Program-made: the position numbers and the translations under genes | The notes under the pieces: generated by a model | What the model was told of the DNA's origin: nothing | Database searches by the model: none | Seen by the model: only the letters and a program-made list of their open reading frames with translations | Assembly (NCBI RefSeq): GCF_020085105.1 | Contig: NC_058046.1 | Location: 6,610,675-6,674,674, forward strand | Origin: Siniperca chuatsi | Taxonomy: Eukaryota > Chordata > Actinopteri > Centrarchiformes > Sinipercidae | Direction of reading: 5' to 3' | DNA: 64,000 bases | Shown: positions 23,890-58,164 of the stretch, piece by piece | Layout of the letters: the number at the start of each line of letters is the position of its first letter | Position numbering within the stretch: the stretch's first letter is position 1

Positions 23890-26800
23890 ATGGCTTGGAA
23901 GTCGAAGACCCGCAATCTACAGGTGTTTGACACGGAGCTGAGTGCTGACACGGTGGAGTGGTGTCCCGTTTCACCGAGCCACGACATCCTGGCCTGCGGG
24001 ACATATCAGCTACAGAAAGGGGTGAGATTACATACGAACAGTTCCCAGTACATCCTATTACCTGTCCTTTGGGGCAGAAACTCATACCAACCCACACTTC
24101 TGTAAACACGGTATGACAGCCCAACATCAAACCTTTTTGTGGTTGTCCTGTGGACAAACAGGACACCATTGCTTTCACAGTGCAGTGCAATTGATTGGGT
24201 TCCGTTTGGAGCACATTGGTTTAATCAAACTAGAACTACATGTCTTAAGTGCTTACTTTGTGCTGTATCGGCAAGGATGAGGCTGCTGGATTACCAATAA
24301 GTGAAGTGGACAACTGCCCCAGGGGGCCCTGAAAGCTCCAGGTGCACTATGTGTTAATTGTTTTGTGGAAATTTGATTGTCAGTTTGTTAGGTATAATGC
24401 ACCATTAAAGCGCAATATCAACTGACACAGGTATGTAACGTTATTCAGGCCCTGTGTCGAAATCTAGATCTTTTTATTGACGTTTTATTATGCACTCTGC
24501 TTACTTGGTGCATATTTCTAAATTAAGTTGCGCATAATGAGATTATCAAGACATCAAACCTGGGGCGATGCACAGTGTGGGGGAATGGGGTTAATGGGGC
24601 CCCATAGCAGGGGAACATAAGTTGGGCTTGTTCACATCCATATTGTCCACATCCACTGTAGGTGGAATTATAACCCTCTTTTGGTTGTTTATTAAAAAGG
24701 TCAGTACACATAAATTAAGACTGACATAGTAAATAAAAAAACATCACTGAAAACATGCTGGGGTTATCTATAGGGTTCACTTATAGGTCATCACTTATAT
24801 ACACACATACATATACAGACGGCAGACAAATCAAAGGAGTAAAAGAGTGGAGAAACCTATCAAATGCAGATGCTTCTGTGCACCAGGGATCACTGAACGG
24901 TTTGGTGAGGATGAAAATTATGTGATTGGGAATAAAATGCTGCGGCCTTCACAGTCACCAGATCTCAACCCAGTTTCACACCTATGGAAGGTTTCGGACC
25001 AACGTGTAAGACAGTGCTCTCCACCACCATCTCCATAACACCAAATGATATAAAACTTTCATCTTCAAATCTATTTGTGATTGTCTCTGATGCTATATGT
25101 CATGTTATGTCTGGCTATGTTTGTTTTTCTTTCTATCTGCTGTACCTGATTAAATGAAGGTTGCATATATGAGGAAATATCTTGTGGAGGAATGGAGTTC
25201 ATCCCTCCAATAGAGTTCCACAGACTTGACAAGGAGCACTGAAGCTGTTCTGGAGGCTCGTGGTGGCCTGACACTTCATGTTGCTTTTTCCTTTTAATTT
25301 GTCACTCATCCCCTAAGGGTTGGGTAGCAGTAAATGTTTAAATTGTATTGAAAGATAAGGTACCGTAAATTTTATTTTTTTGTATTATTTTGCCATGCCT
25401 GCCTTGTAAAGTCATACTGATTGTTATATGATTAGTTATGCAGCCTTAAGTTCTTTGTGACTTAATTTTATGCAGCAGTAACGGGTACATATTGGGGCTA
25501 CAGTCACTCGTGCTCCTGCTGGTGTCTGACTGTTGACTGATGTGCAATATGTCCCTTTTACGTTCGTCCTGTAGGCAGGGGAAGAGGATGCCACCCCAAG
25601 CCGGACAGGTCGTTTGTACCTTTTTGAATTCCGGCGAGAGGGATCGATGAGCCCTCCTCTCACTGAGCTACAGCGCATGGACACACCAGCCATTTTAGAT
25701 TTAAAATGGTAAGAAATCAGGTTTGACCAGTGAGGCTATTGATGTCACTGTATGCTTCCTTGTTGATTCTTGTGCATGCTCTCAGGTGCCACGTGCCGGT
25801 GTCGGGGGAGGCAGTGCTGGGAATGGCAGCTGCCACCGGAGAGCTGCAGCTGTACACACTGTCAGACAGTCAGGTGAGAAATGTGGCATCAGAAGAATCA
25901 CAGCCAGTGATATCTAATATTTGTAGGCTGATGTTTGTGTACAGAAAGTGTGTAAGGTTTTTGACAGGACACATGATCATTGAATATATATTTTTTTCCC
26001 CTTCTGAGATCAAAACTGTGATATTTTGGTTTAAAGCAGCCTCTCCTGCCACAATGATAAGTCCAAATGTCCCATTTTCTTGTGAGTAGAGAACATCATT
26101 CTAACCAAACTCGGTTATAATGTAGCTTAGTGTGGAATTGTCTTTAATTTTTAATGTATTTTTATTTCATTTTATTTGTCATCCCTTCCTATTTATTTTA
26201 TTATGCAACTTGTAAAGAACATTGGACTGCCACTGTGTATGAAATGTGCTCTTTAAATAAACTTTTCTGCGCTGCTTAGAAGATCATGTATTTGCCAGAT
26301 TTATCAGAAAATCATAACCACATTTGCTTTTGTGGTTAAGCAAGGCCTTGTTGAGCTGCTAGATTTTAAAGCAGAGTTTGCTCCATAAGGTCAACTTGTT
26401 GTCACTCTCAGGTGCCCTCTCATCTTATTATAAAAATATAATTGCGGTCTAATACAACAGACCTGCAATGACTAAAATAAGAAATATAACCTTTGTGGAG
26501 TTTATATCGTTGAGAGTGTCAGAGAGGTGTTTGTGGTTTGTACTGGACTCATTATGTTCTGAAGACTGAGGAGTAGATTTTGGATGGCCTTACAACATTG
26601 TACGGTCCAATAAAACACTTGACACAGTGTCAACAACATCTAAACATTATAAGCTTGCTCAGTTGTACTATTTTACTGTCCCTTAAATGGTATTTGACCA
26701 CACATAGCCCCTTCAGTCTGTTTAGAGAGGCGGACAGTAAATATGCAAAAGCTGAAGTGAATCAAGACACATTATTTGTTCAGTAGGCCACAGAAATGCT

Positions 26801-29800
26801 AAATAGCTGCTTTAAATTATAATCACTGCCCAACCACATCATTATCTAAATTATGTGGTTGGGCAGTGAATCTTTAAGTGCAGGACGGGTGTGTTTATTC
26901 TTCTCTGCCTGTCATTATTTATTATAAGACTTGGTGTGACTCTAGCTGTTGATGTGGTAGTCTGCACTCATGAATGTGTGTATCCAGTAGGAAGGCGGCC
27001 GCAGTCTGCAGACTCTGAGCAGTTTGGAGGTGGGAGCGGAGCGGCTGGCTCTGTCATTAGACTGGTCCACTGGAAGAATGCATAGGTGAAGTACTCAGCA
27101 GGGTCCAGAGCACCTGCAGCTGTATTTTTCCATATAACAGTTAATGTCAAATTTTGTACAAAAATCACCGTCCAGTGTTTGCCAGTTGGGCTACTTTTTA
27201 TTTAACTGGGCAGGTAAAAAACGTTTTGGCCCAGTTGTGATAATTTAGGCTGCATTTTTAACCCTTTCCTAAGTAAACATTAAAAATGGGGCTACTTTTC
27301 TGACGATTGGGCAGGTTCTAAGCTCTAACTTAGCTACTTTTTGTCAGTCCAATCTGGCAGCACTGGTCATGTCAGTGTCCCATGTTTGTGTCCGCAGCAG
27401 TGACGTGCGGGTGGTGTGCAGTGACTCTGCAGGCTGCGTCAGTGTGCTCTCCCTGGCTGAAGGCACTCTGATGGCTCTGTCACAGTGGAAGGCCCATGAC
27501 TTTGAAGCCTGGATCACAGCCTTCTCCTACTGGGACACACAGCTGGTTTACTCTGGTAACACTCCTTTGAATTATAATCTGTTACATTTTTTAATGAATA
27601 CTACCTTTTTGGAGCCCTAAGCAGAAATGTTATTGAGGCCCCCAACTTTTCTTCATCAGCCTGCCTAGATTTACCTAATGTCAGAATGCCACAGTATGCC
27701 ATTGTATGATTTAGAAAAAGTAAAAATCTAACTTTATTTATGAATTGAAAACTTTCAATGCTCAATGTAACAACTGCAGCATCCCAGACAAAAACAGCAG
27801 ATACCAACATCTATCTTTGAGAGTTACCAAAATCCAATAACGATACATCAGCTGATATTCATGTTTTTACATAAACACACAAACATTTTTTTATCAGCAT
27901 TTAAGTATTTAGTTTTTTTAAAGAATCATGGCAAAGATACGTACTAAGCAGGACATTTTGTATTTGAAAGATAAACTTTCTAAATTATCTCAAATATATC
28001 TTTTTTCTTGTTACTTATTGGCCGACATCTACAGATAAATCTGCAACAAGCTAATATTAGCCTATGTATTAGCTACGCTGATTTATTGGTCTAACTCTAT
28101 ATTTGACCTAGGACACTGAATGAAAGCTTCTACAGTAGCTGTTTGTTTTTCTCTAATAATGTGATTCCCTTGGCAAAGTGTCTTCTCAGTTTGAGCATTT
28201 TTAAAAGCAGTTTTTAAAGCAGTTCACATGTCACAAATAATGAAAATTACCTATGAAATATCCTTGCAGTAAAAAGAAATTACTCTTGTTTGGAATCTTC
28301 TAATAAATCACAAACATCTACTTATTTCCCTTATTTCCTTATAGGATACACATTTTGCACAATATATGTTAATACCTCACAGTTGGCTGACAGTTTTTGA
28401 CTGCTGTATCTCTTTTTATTGATTATTTCAGAATGCTTGTATATGCATTTCCTCTCTGTATGTGTTTGTGTCATTCCTCAACAGGTGGTGATGATTGCAA
28501 ACTTAAAGGCTGGGATCTCAGGGTTGGGCCCTCCTGCCCCACTTTCACCAGTAAAAGGTGAGTACTGGTGTTGGTGTCATCAGCATTTATTTGGACTGTC
28601 CATTTTGGCAAAGTACTTGGACAATTTCTGGTTTGTTCCCTTGAAGGCACTCAATGGGTGTGTGCAGTATTCACAGCAACCCACATCGAGAACACATCCT
28701 GGCTACAGGCAGGTAAATATCCCACCGAACTTATTGATAACTTGGCATTGTGTGAGAATTAACCTTTTGTACAATTACTACTGTTTACTACCACTCTGTT
28801 TTTGGTCATGTGCTTGTCTGTAAGCCTTGTGTTCTGTATTTCTTTTTGTGCAGCTATGATGAGCAGGTTTTGCTGTGGGATGGCAGGAACATGCGGCAGC
28901 CGCTCAGTGAGAGTCCCATGGGCGGTGGAGTGTGGAGGCTGAAGTGGCATCCGACCCATCAGAACCTGCTGCTGGCAGCCTGCATGCACAATGACTTCCA
29001 TATCCTTCACTGCCAGCAGGCCCTAGGTGAGTGTGAAGGAGAGATAGGCAAGGAAATACTTGGTCTGGATTGTTAACATTAACTTTATTGGGGGGGGGTT
29101 TAACTATTAAATGGTAAGTATTTTATAATCAAAGTGCCAAACATTCTCTGGTTTCAGCTTCTCAGATGGATTAGCTGTTTTTCTTTGCCATTTACAATAG
29201 TTTACTGAATATCTTTGGGTTTTGGAGTATTGGTCAGATAAAAAAAAAAAGGCATCTTGAAAAAGGAATGTTAAGTTTCCCTAATGGCCATTTCTTCACT
29301 ATTTCCTGACATCTTATAGACAAACTGATTAATCGATTATTTGAGAAAATAAATGACATCAATTTGATAGTTGATGGCGATGGTAGAAAAGATGACAGGA
29401 AATGAGGGAGAGAGAGATGCAACACAGGTTCCTGGCCAGATTCAAACCGGGGACGTTGCCGTTCGCAGCCGTAATCTGCAGATTAATTAAAAGGATGCCC
29501 ATTTAATTGAATTGTAACCATGCACTGCACTGCATTCAGCAGCGTAGTCCTCCGTCACATGTAATCGTCAAATCTTCAGCTGGGCCAGATGTCTTCAGGT
29601 CCTCTCGCACACTGTTTAATTCTTCTTGGGTCGAATAGAGTACAATGCAATATAGTTTTACTGTAATTTCAAAACAGAATACAGATCAATCGAGTTGGCT
29701 CCGGAAAACAACTCCAACTATTGTTTACACTTATATTTTCAAAATATGCTCCTCCTGACAGGTTGCTGGGACATACCGAAGTCACTGACAGTCTGATTGG

Positions 29801-30987
29801 TTATGAAATTAAAAACACGAATGTATGCCATTACGCTTTTACCCACTTGATGCCGCCATTACCCAAGGAAACTTCTGGTTTTACCAGAGGACACCTGTTT
29901 GTCTGCAGCCTTCGCTGTCCTTGGATAAGAATAAGGTTGTTTTTGAGAAGATAAACTCTCTGCTCCTCCCTCACAGTAACACTCTCTTAGTTACAGTAGG
30001 CTGCTACAGAGTGGGGGGATCTGGGCAAATAGATACAGCTCTTGGATCTTCTTAAATTGAACACACATCATGATTCTGCAATAAATGAGCACATTCTGAC
30101 CTTAGGTAAAACACATCTAGAACATGAAATAAAATAACAAGAAAATAATTTCCCTCAATAATTTTTATATTTCAGCTTACCTGTAGATAGTACCCTAAAG
30201 CAAAGTACACAGTTTATAACTTGTTAACACTTTCTGGTAGTTTTTGCTAGCTAGCTGTTACCATGTGGGATGTAGCTTGATTGAGCATGCTAATTGAGGA
30301 GTTTTAATTCATCTATTTCCATTAAGTCTTTATTGTAAAACATTTATTTTATAAATTAGTACCTTTTACCCATTAGTTAACTTGCTAGCTAGCTAACTCA
30401 ACTCATTTAATTAAAGTTCAACTCAACTAAAGTGTTTGATTTTCATGCTATTAGAAGGGTTTACAATTATGTCTGCTCCATGATATGGTAAACAGTTTGT
30501 TTCTATCTGCATATGACAAAGCTGCAAATGCAGCCTCAGCAAATAACCCCTACATTTCTATTTTCTTCCTGTTAATTACCATGGAAAGTTTCCACCTTGA
30601 ATATTCTTGGAATTTTGCAGCCCTAAATGACTTTTTCATAGGAAAATATTGCTAAATCTTAGTATTTTGCAACACTAGATGGTAGTTGCAGAGAAAACAT
30701 GTAAATCTTGTCCATTTACTGCATACCAAGGTATTTTCTGTATCGTTGGGGAGCAAATGACTTTCATGACAGCTTCATCCATCATGCCTCCGTGATTTTG
30801 GGTAACACTCAACAAAAAAGCCAGCTGATGACTTAATGACAGTTACATTTGTAGTAACTGTGAATTAAGTAAACAGTACAATGAGAATGACAAATGTGAT
30901 TCTCATCGCCCTGGCACTTGAAAGAGTAAGTAAACACTGGCTTTGTCACACACCAAAATCAGTTTGAGCCCAGCCGATTTATCGGGC

Positions 30988-31045
<58 letters not shown>

Positions 31046-31964
31046 TATATTGGTATTGGCACATATGTTTTCTGATATGCACTGATATGAAAACTTTTTT
31101 TACAGAACATATAATGCAGAGAACCATGCTTAAATTGATATTTAACTTACATATTCATTTGTGAACATTTGTTTAAGAAATCAGCCTTCTGAGTACCTTT
31201 GCATAGAAAGTCTTTTTTCATTCCAGCTCAAAAATTCACTATATCAGCCACCATATACCATACTATATGTAGTCTGTGAAATTTTTTCCCCCTTAAAAAT
31301 CCCATATCTGTCGGGCTTTAATCAGTTTAGCACTGCAGTCCTACATCTTAATTACAGAATAAATTGGGACCCATTAGGTTGTAGTAAACATGTGAAAACA
31401 ATCAGTTGACCAAACATATTTTATAAAACGTTGTGTGAATGAAATGGATCCTGCAAGGGACAGGACACCTCAAAGGTGCACAATTTATGTTTCTGCCATA
31501 AAAGTTATTGTGGAGTTTGTCTAAAACCATCGTTATTTTCCTGTCATTGTCCAGAGGGCAGTGGAGGATCGTGTCCTGTCGTAGCCTCCTATATCCTCCA
31601 CAACTCCCTGGCGTATGGAGCTGACTGGTCCCAGCTGTCCCTGGAGGAACCTGCTCCCTGCTCCCCTCCTGCTGCAGAACCAAAGGAAAGCCTCACAGAG
31701 AGCGGAGGGCACTTAAGGATTCAGTATGAATCTCCCACTGCCAGCTTTGACACTTCCCTGGAGGATGATGCTGGACGATACATCCCAGAATGCATTGCAG
31801 CGCCCTCTACCTCCCCTACTGCAGGCCCTGCCCTCAACTCTAATGAGGATCCCTCTTCAGTGTCCTGTCTGCTGTCAAGCTGCTCATTCTATGACCATAT
31901 GCTCCATGTGTGGCGCTGGGACTGGACTCCAGATGAGGCTCAGCAGGAATCGGAGCAATGTTGA
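23890..31964 (+). CDS. dph7: Diphthine methyltransferase/methylesterase, WD-repeat protein DPH7 (WDR85)
   Basis: DPH7 removes the extra methyl group from methylated diphthine on elongation factor 2, allowing DPH6 to amidate it to diphthamide. It is a cytosolic beta-propeller protein. Nine coding exons, all GT-AG with matching phases: 23890-24021, 25575-25708, 25786-25873, 26991-27085, 27398-27555, 28485-28557, 28647-28712, 28854-29026 and 31555-31964 (TGA stop). The sum is 1329 bp or 442 residues; the human protein is about 452. Diagnostic blocks are [100 protein letters not shown] and [11 protein letters not shown] near the C terminus. WD units centre near residues 205-216 and 249-258. The start is the first ATG of the conserved N-terminus (MAWKSKTRN). 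The gene converges on mrpl41. Confidence 0.95.
24846..25318 (+). mobile_element. Tc1/mariner-like transposon relic in dph7 intron 1
   Basis: The frame near 24940-24990 reads [16 protein letters not shown], which resembles the SPDLNPIEHLW signature before the last catalytic residue of Tc1-type transposases. Flanking words (ggagaaacctatcaaa, ctggaggctcgtggtggcc) recall a fish Tc1-type repeat. An unrelated stretch at about 25040-25170 interrupts it. The frame is broken and only the C-terminal half remains. Confidence 0.65.
26823..26869. repeat. Perfect 17-bp inverted repeat (hairpin) in dph7 intron 3
   Basis: Arms 26823-26839 (tcactgcccaaccacat) and 26853-26869 are exact reverse complements with a 13-nt loop. 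Possibly the abutting ends of a deleted MITE or an RNA hairpin. Confidence 0.9.
27173..27365. mobile_element. Short hAT-like MITE next to dph7 exon 5
   Basis: Ends are cagtgtttgccag and ctggcagcactg, inverted repeats of the CAGTGCTGCCA kind seen in hAT elements. No clear 8-bp target duplication remains. The right end lies only 32 bp before dph7 exon 5 (27398), so it contributes to or borders the acceptor region. Confidence 0.6.
29375..29490 (-). mobile_element. tRNA-derived SINE relic
   Basis: The plus strand carries gggagagagagatgcaac, then ggccagattcaaaccgggg and cgttgccgttcgcagcc. On the minus strand the core reads ggtttgaatc, a tRNA B-box-like motif, in the arrangement of a common fish tRNA-type SINE. 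It is truncated, lacks a usable tRNA fold, and lies in dph7 intron 8. Confidence 0.6.
30991..31043 (+). repeat. (AT)n microsatellite in dph7 intron 8
   Basis: About 26 at units. The flanks (cgatttatcgggcc and gatatattggtattgg) look like a dispersed repeat. Confidence 0.95.
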
Positions 31965-33556
31965 CTGGAGCACTGGCTGCACTGACACAATCGAAATATC
32001 TTGTTTCAAATTAAAACATGTACCGAAGTAAATCAGAATATACACCCCAGTTAGAACATGGGCATGATACTGTTATTCCATTCAATGTCTTCCCTATGAA
32101 AATCCCCACATTTTAGAATATATTATCACAGAATATGCAATTAGGAAAAACCTATATTTTCATAATGACTCTTGATTTTTATAAACTTGTATTTGAACAT
32201 AAATTGTTTATAATCCTTATACTGTATGTAGCAACAAGATCAATACAACCATTCACTCACACACCTTTCCTTCATTAAAGCTTTTTCAAAGCACTTTGTG
32301 ATCGTGTTAAAGATTCTGTATATGAGATTCTGAATATTAATATAACAGCAAACAACTATTTGCCATGTAAAGATATAGTGGAGTAATGGCTTGTAAAACT
32401 CTCCTTCTGAGAGGAGAGCGATATAACGGCTGGTTCTTTTCTCATCTAACACGGTGAGTTAAGAGTTTATTTCAACCAAACCAGACTTGGTGATTGTTGG
32501 AGCAGTGGAAAGTAACAAAGACAGTTTTGGTCAAATTTATTTTGTTTCTGTCCAGTTTGAATAAACATTTTACAATGACCTGCAATGTAAAATTACTGTT
32601 TTTCTCAATGGAGTCTGGTGGGCCGTAGTGCCAATATGTTTTGGTCCGAGATCCTGGTGCTCCAGTGCGACATTTTGTGGCAGTGAATGTTGCTTACAGC
32701 TCTTAAGGAAAATTGCGCAAAAAGACCTTGCTTGAAGACAAGCACTAATTTTAACACATGAATTAAGTACCCATGCAGTATGTGTGTGATGACTTCATTG
32801 ATCCACAACGGGAAATTTTCTTCGTTCTAAAGATTCTTTGCTTCTGGAGTCAGTTAAGCATTAATGACATTTTAGCAGAGTTGACACTTGATGACTTATG
32901 ATTTTAGCCCAAATTAGCTGATTGAAGGCTGGTATTAAGGCTCTCTTATAATTAACCTCCTCTAGATAAACTCCTTTTTGCAAGTTATGACAGCCTCTGT
33001 GCTGCTCCCCAGAAATCTGAGGTGGTGATCTTCACCATATGATGATTTTGGAAACTTCATCACAGCACAACATGAACATTTGTAGAGGCCACTTTTATTG
33101 CTGGTTACATTCATTACACCTTCTGACCAATAAAGTTAACATTGACATGTTCTAGGTTCACTGTGCATATCTTGACTTGGACACAAGTGAAAATTTATTT
33201 GAAACCAAGACGTTTTGAGCAAAATGAATACATGGTAATTAACTCAATCCTCAATCAGTAGCCTCAGGACAGTCATCTCTGTGTATGTTCTAGTTTTATC
33301 TTGCCAAACATACCCATTGTTTAGTAGGTAAACAGTTTTGACTACTGATAGATTCTCTGCAGTATGGATGTTAAGTTTTATTTTTCCCAATGATCAAGTA
33401 ACAGAAAAGTAAACTACTTTCTAAACATAATATGCGGTCCCACTTGTGATGATTTTCCTGCAAAAGTGTCACATCAGTTGGTCTGCAGCTTTCAGTCTCC
33501 ATTTAATCAGCCGTCAGTGCCTTTCATTTTAAATACATTACACTGTGGGTGCATCT
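31965..33556. other. Convergent 3' regions of dph7 (+) and mrpl41 (-)
   Basis: Candidate dph7 poly(A) signals are ATTAAA at 32274-32279 and AATAAA at 32560-32565. Candidate mrpl41 signals on the minus strand are ATTAAA at 33502-33507, about 50 bp past the stop, and AATAAA at 33377-33382. No further gene or recognisable element was seen here. Confidence 0.55.
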
Positions 33557-33964
33557 TTAACGCACATAGTTCTTGGGATACAGCTTGAAGAGCTTCCCCT
33601 CCTGCGTGGGCTCAAATCCATATTTCTCCAGCTGTTCTTTGCTAAAAGTGCCCTCTTCAAAGTCTTTCTGGATCTGAGGGGCAACAACCTCCGCAAACAC
33701 ACTTTGTGCTGTAAGTGGAGGCTCTGTTCCTCTAGGGGAGCGATATGATACGTAGGGTTTGAGTTTGAATCCCTCCAAGTTAGGCACCACAAACTCAGGA
33801 ATCATGGCCCGTATGGACAGAAACTTTCTGCTGGAGAGCCTCAGTCCAGTGGGCCTCGCACCCCTGCCTTTATTATGAGTCCTTGATCCACGTTTGCTGG
33901 TGAACTCAGCCATTCTGTCCGCTCCTCTTACCAGACCCCTCATCAGCGTGGATAACACACCCAT
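33557..33964 (-). CDS. mrpl41: Mitochondrial ribosomal protein L41
   Basis: MRPL41 is a component of the large subunit of the mitochondrial ribosome, made in the cytosol and imported. The single intact coding exon encodes 135 residues; the human protein has 137. It begins [18 protein letters not shown] and contains [28 protein letters not shown], and the strongly conserved [19 protein letters not shown] at the C-terminus. The basic, Arg-rich N-terminus fits a mitochondrial targeting region. A short 5' UTR intron is likely (acceptor at 34003-34008 on the plus scale, candidate donor at 34192-34197). The gene is head-to-head with pnpla7 and tail-to-tail with dph7, the arrangement I recall in human. 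Confidence 0.96.
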   Translation of the reverse strand: MGVLSTLMRGLVRGADRMAEFTSKRGSRTHNKGRGARPTGLRLSSRKFLSIRAMIPEFVVPNLEGFKLKPYVSYRSPRGTEPPLTAQSVFAEVVAPQIQKDFEEGTFSKEQLEKYGFEPTQEGKLFKLYPKNYVR

Positions 33965-34292
33965 GGTGCCACAGCGTTTTCTCCTTCCAGGACAGAGAAA
34001 ACCTGCGGAGAATTAACGATTGTTTTACACTTATATTCTAGTGAAGACACCACAAGTACAACACCCAAAGAATACCTGAATTTTGCCACCAACACGTCAG
34101 CTGTCGTGTTATTTCTTTAAATTGTCTAAGGATTTATATCCTTGTAAACACGAGTGGACAAAGTATGACAATCAAGGGAGTCTTACGAAGCAATCACCTG
34201 GAACAATATTTTTTTCTGGCACGCAAGCGTTAACTTTCCTCCGTTTGTTTGTTTCCGCTTACTGAATCAATTGAGGGTGTTAGCGGTTTCAG
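33965..34292. promoter_or_regulatory. Probable bidirectional promoter region of mrpl41 and pnpla7
   Basis: On the minus strand a non-coding mrpl41 exon is suggested from 34198 upward (donor ccag|gtgatt, acceptor ctccgcag before 34002). On the plus strand a non-coding pnpla7 first exon is suggested by tttcag|gtaaag at 34292/34293. The first pnpla7 coding exon begins only 2 nt before its ATG at an acceptor, so an upstream exon must exist. The two start regions would lie within about 100 bp of each other. This is inference from splice motifs only. Confidence 0.45.
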
Positions 34293-36002
34293 GTAAAGAA
34301 AACCTGCGTTAAATTTCTAACTTATGTTAGAGAATATTTGAAAGTGCTGTGATGCCTACTGTGTACGATTAACTAGCTAGCTAGCTAGCTAGCTAACGAT
34401 AACTTAAGAGCCAGCTAATGTTGCACCGTATGCTGGCAAGCTAATTGTGGATTTACACTAAAATGGTAGATACAATTTAAATGTTATAATTTTAAATTAC
34501 CCACAAATTCATAAATGGTTAGCGTTATAAAATTCGACTCCTCTCACCTTGAAAGCACACTGTTGGTCCAATGTAAGTAATGTGCCTGACTGTCTAATGA
34601 AATGCTCAGTGATTGGCCGAAAGGCAACACGATCCACCAATTAAAATCCTAGATACTAGTATTGCGCTGTCGGTGATTGGGTTGCATCAAGTGAGCCAGA
34701 GTTACCTAAAACACAGACAAATTACCCTTCAAAATAAATGCTTAAAAGGCACAATCGTATTTGCAAAGCAAAAATATATCTCTGTATCTCTGTTAATGTT
34801 TAGCTGAACTATGGATATACGTTTTTATCACTAAAACGTAAAATCCAGCTATTGAACTGCACGCTACATCCTCTTTGAAAACAGTCTACTGTGCCTACAT
34901 TACATCTGCGTTTCCGTACATTTTCTTCAATGAGGGTCTTATTTTGATAGAATAACAGGACAGCCAGATTTTTTTTTCCAAACAGTCTTTACACTATACT
35001 AAGGCATGTAGATAAACACAAACTCCACTGAAAGCTTTGACACAAGAGAGGTACGTGGGAAAAATTGTTTGGTCTGTTCAGTCGAAATTGGTTAGCTAAA
35101 GGTCTATTTGTTTGTTGGTATTTGTTATAGACTCTGTCAATGTAGACTCGTTCTTTCAGGTTTTCGCTTGTATTGGTTTGTCTTCTTGTTGTGTAGCGGA
35201 CTGCAGCCACAGAAGTTTTGACATTAAATTTTGGCTCTCTATGTACTGCTCAAATGTCAACTATTGGTCAATCTTAAACTGTAGAAGTGTGTTATTTCGC
35301 GTCTTCTACACCATAACGTTACTAAATTACATTTAAATCCTGTCAACCGAGCTCCGTGTTGTCGCCGAACTCTTAAATAATTGACTAGCAATTCATTCTG
35401 CTTTCATTGCTCTCCAGCAAATGCGCTCACAGGATACGACGTGAATTACTAAAATGCACTTTTCTATTCGGCCTAGGCATAATCCAATCATCTGTTTTTT
35501 TTAAAATAAAGTTTGGCACATAAAGACGGACCCAGGCTAATTCAACATGGGAAGTAAATAAGCGAGAGAAGTGAAGTATTTCGTAAACAAACTAAACGTG
35601 ATGGCCAATATCTCCCCCCTGTTCCCTTGGACGAGCTTTCTACCTTTGTTTTTTTCCCAGAGCTGTGTCTGTCTGACTGTAGAGCCCATTGGAGTAGGCT
35701 ATATCAGTGTGTAAGTGCAGGAGGGGCTGTCCGGTTACAAGCACTGAGCTTCTGACCTCGTTTTCTTCAGCCAAGTAGGTGATCTTTAACCCAGATTTCT
35801 GAAACCTTTTGCTCTGTGACCCTGTGTCGGTCAATTGGGTAGAGCAAGGCACTAATGTTGCTAGAGTCAACTGTTCAGTATTAATTGCACGTTTTCCCCC
35901 ATGAGATGTTGTAATTTTTTAAAAAACTTTTATTAAAGGTCCTCTTTATAGTTTAAATTCATTCATTGCCTTGTTTTAGTGGTGCATTATCTTTTTTAAC
36001 AG
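34293..36002 (+). other. Probable first intron of pnpla7
   Basis: 1.7 kb between the proposed non-coding exon and the first coding exon (acceptor aacag at 35998-36002). No recognised gene or repeat beyond the AGCT tract. Confidence 0.4.
34373..34395 (+). repeat. (AGCT)n short tandem repeat
   Basis: About six ctag units just right of the proposed mrpl41/pnpla7 promoter; self-complementary. Confidence 0.9.
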
Positions 36003-36004
36003 GC

Positions 36005-58164
<22,160 letters not shown>

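Noticed and set aside
29375..29490. Possible tRNA gene on the minus strand
   Set aside because: Only a B-box-like core is present. The acceptor stem and anticodon arm cannot be formed; the SINE reading fits better.
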